Positions 5,601 to 5,829 of a DNA stretch of 5,829 nt are shown in pieces (position 1 is the stretch's first letter; every line of letters starts with the position of its first letter). Both the position numbers and the translations under genes were made by a program. The notes under the pieces were generated by a model. That model saw only the letters and a program-made list of their open reading frames with translations. It was not told the DNA's origin and made no database searches. Source of the stretch: Thermoplasmata archaeon (GTDB taxonomy: Archaea > Thermoplasmatota > Thermoplasmata > Lutacidiplasmatales > UBA184); assembly GCA_030040035.1 (NCBI GenBank), contig JASHUJ010000118.1:1-5829 (forward strand), given 5' to 3'.

Positions 5601-5829
5601 TCAGGCCGACGGGGAGCCCGGCGTCGCGGCGTCCGGCGTGGAGAACAGGTTCATCGAGGCGGGGAGCAGGTTCCGCCGAGCGAGGTACTGCGACTGCGTC
5701 CGGCTGTAGCGGAACAGGATGTCGGCCTTGCCCTCCTGGAAGCCCCAGGGGCGAACGATCAGGAGGTCGCCTTCGCGGATCCACATCTTCTTCTTCATCT
5801 TGCCCGTGATCCGCCCCATCCGCGAGACG
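5601..5829 (-). CDS. eif1A: Translation initiation factor aIF1A, C-terminal part (5' end outside window)
   Basis: The frame is open to the window edge and 75 residues are visible; about 30 N-terminal residues are expected to lie beyond. aIF1A binds the 30S A site and assists initiator tRNA placement and scanning-like start selection. The OB-fold core is clear: RMGRITGKMKKKMWIREGD, then IVRPWGFQEGKADILFRYSR, which closely follows the archaeal and eukaryotic IF1A pattern. After the conserved YLARRNLL segment there is a tail of about 20 residues rich in Pro, Ser and Ala, longer than in many archaeal members and presumably disordered. The ATG at 5819 is an internal methionine, not the start, since the reading continues upstream with V-S-R. 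The gene precedes nnr by 5 nt, so the two are likely one transcript. Its promoter is not in the window. Confidence 0.94.
   Translation of the reverse strand, partial: VSRMGRITGKMKKKMWIREGDLLIVRPWGFQEGKADILFRYSRTQSQYLARRNLLPASMNLFSTPDAATPGSPSA

Noticed and set aside
4231..5709. Long + strand open frame (492 codons) antisense to nnr and aIF1A
   Set aside because: Shadow of two well-supported genes on the minus strand; composition biased to Arg, Asp, Glu and His without any domain.
5596..5784. Longer N-terminus for Nnr starting at 5784
   Set aside because: The extra residues come from the aIF1A coding region read in another frame; the conserved Nnr N-terminus begins shortly after the ATG at 5595.

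Overview
This is a gene-dense, very GC-rich window (roughly two thirds G+C or more by eye) from an archaeon. Two proteins indicate this directly: the C-terminal part of translation initiation factor aIF1A at the right edge, and a stand-alone Bud32-type kinase of the KEOPS tRNA-modification complex. The candidate promoters are also archaeal in style, with TATA-like boxes about 25-30 nt ahead of GTG start codons and no Shine-Dalgarno sequence. The proteins lack the strong acidity of haloarchaeal proteins. A GC-rich, non-halophilic lineage carrying beta-oxidation genes would fit some uncultured Thermoplasmatota, but that placement is inference.

Layout. The left part (1-2351) concerns acyl-CoA metabolism. 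It holds the tail of an AMP-forming acyl-CoA ligase on the + strand, running convergently into and overlapping by 21 bp a two-gene minus-strand operon of enoyl-CoA hydratase then acyl-CoA dehydrogenase (2-nt gap). A 103-bp divergent intergenic region (2352-2454) carries a TATA-like box for each direction and a perfect 9-bp inverted repeat. To its right, a + strand pair encodes an agmatinase-type ureohydrolase and Bud32 (12-nt gap from the chosen Bud32 start). After an 87-bp convergent gap (3997-4083), the minus strand carries a bifunctional NAD(P)HX epimerase/dehydratase (Nnr), preceded in its operon by aIF1A, which runs off the right edge.

How the genes fit together. The ligase, dehydrogenase and hydratase would supply activation and the first two oxidative steps of acyl-CoA degradation. 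Thiolase, 3-hydroxyacyl-CoA dehydrogenase and ETF genes are not in the window. The agmatinase-Bud32 pair joins agmatine/polyamine metabolism to t6A tRNA modification, and the aIF1A-Nnr pair joins translation initiation to repair of damaged NAD(P)H; these are housekeeping genes. All seven calls rest on recognisable family motifs. No RNA gene, CRISPR array, mobile element or gene-free stretch over 300 bases was seen. I found no convincing undescribed system; the most notable points are the divergent leaderless promoter region and several changed signature motifs.
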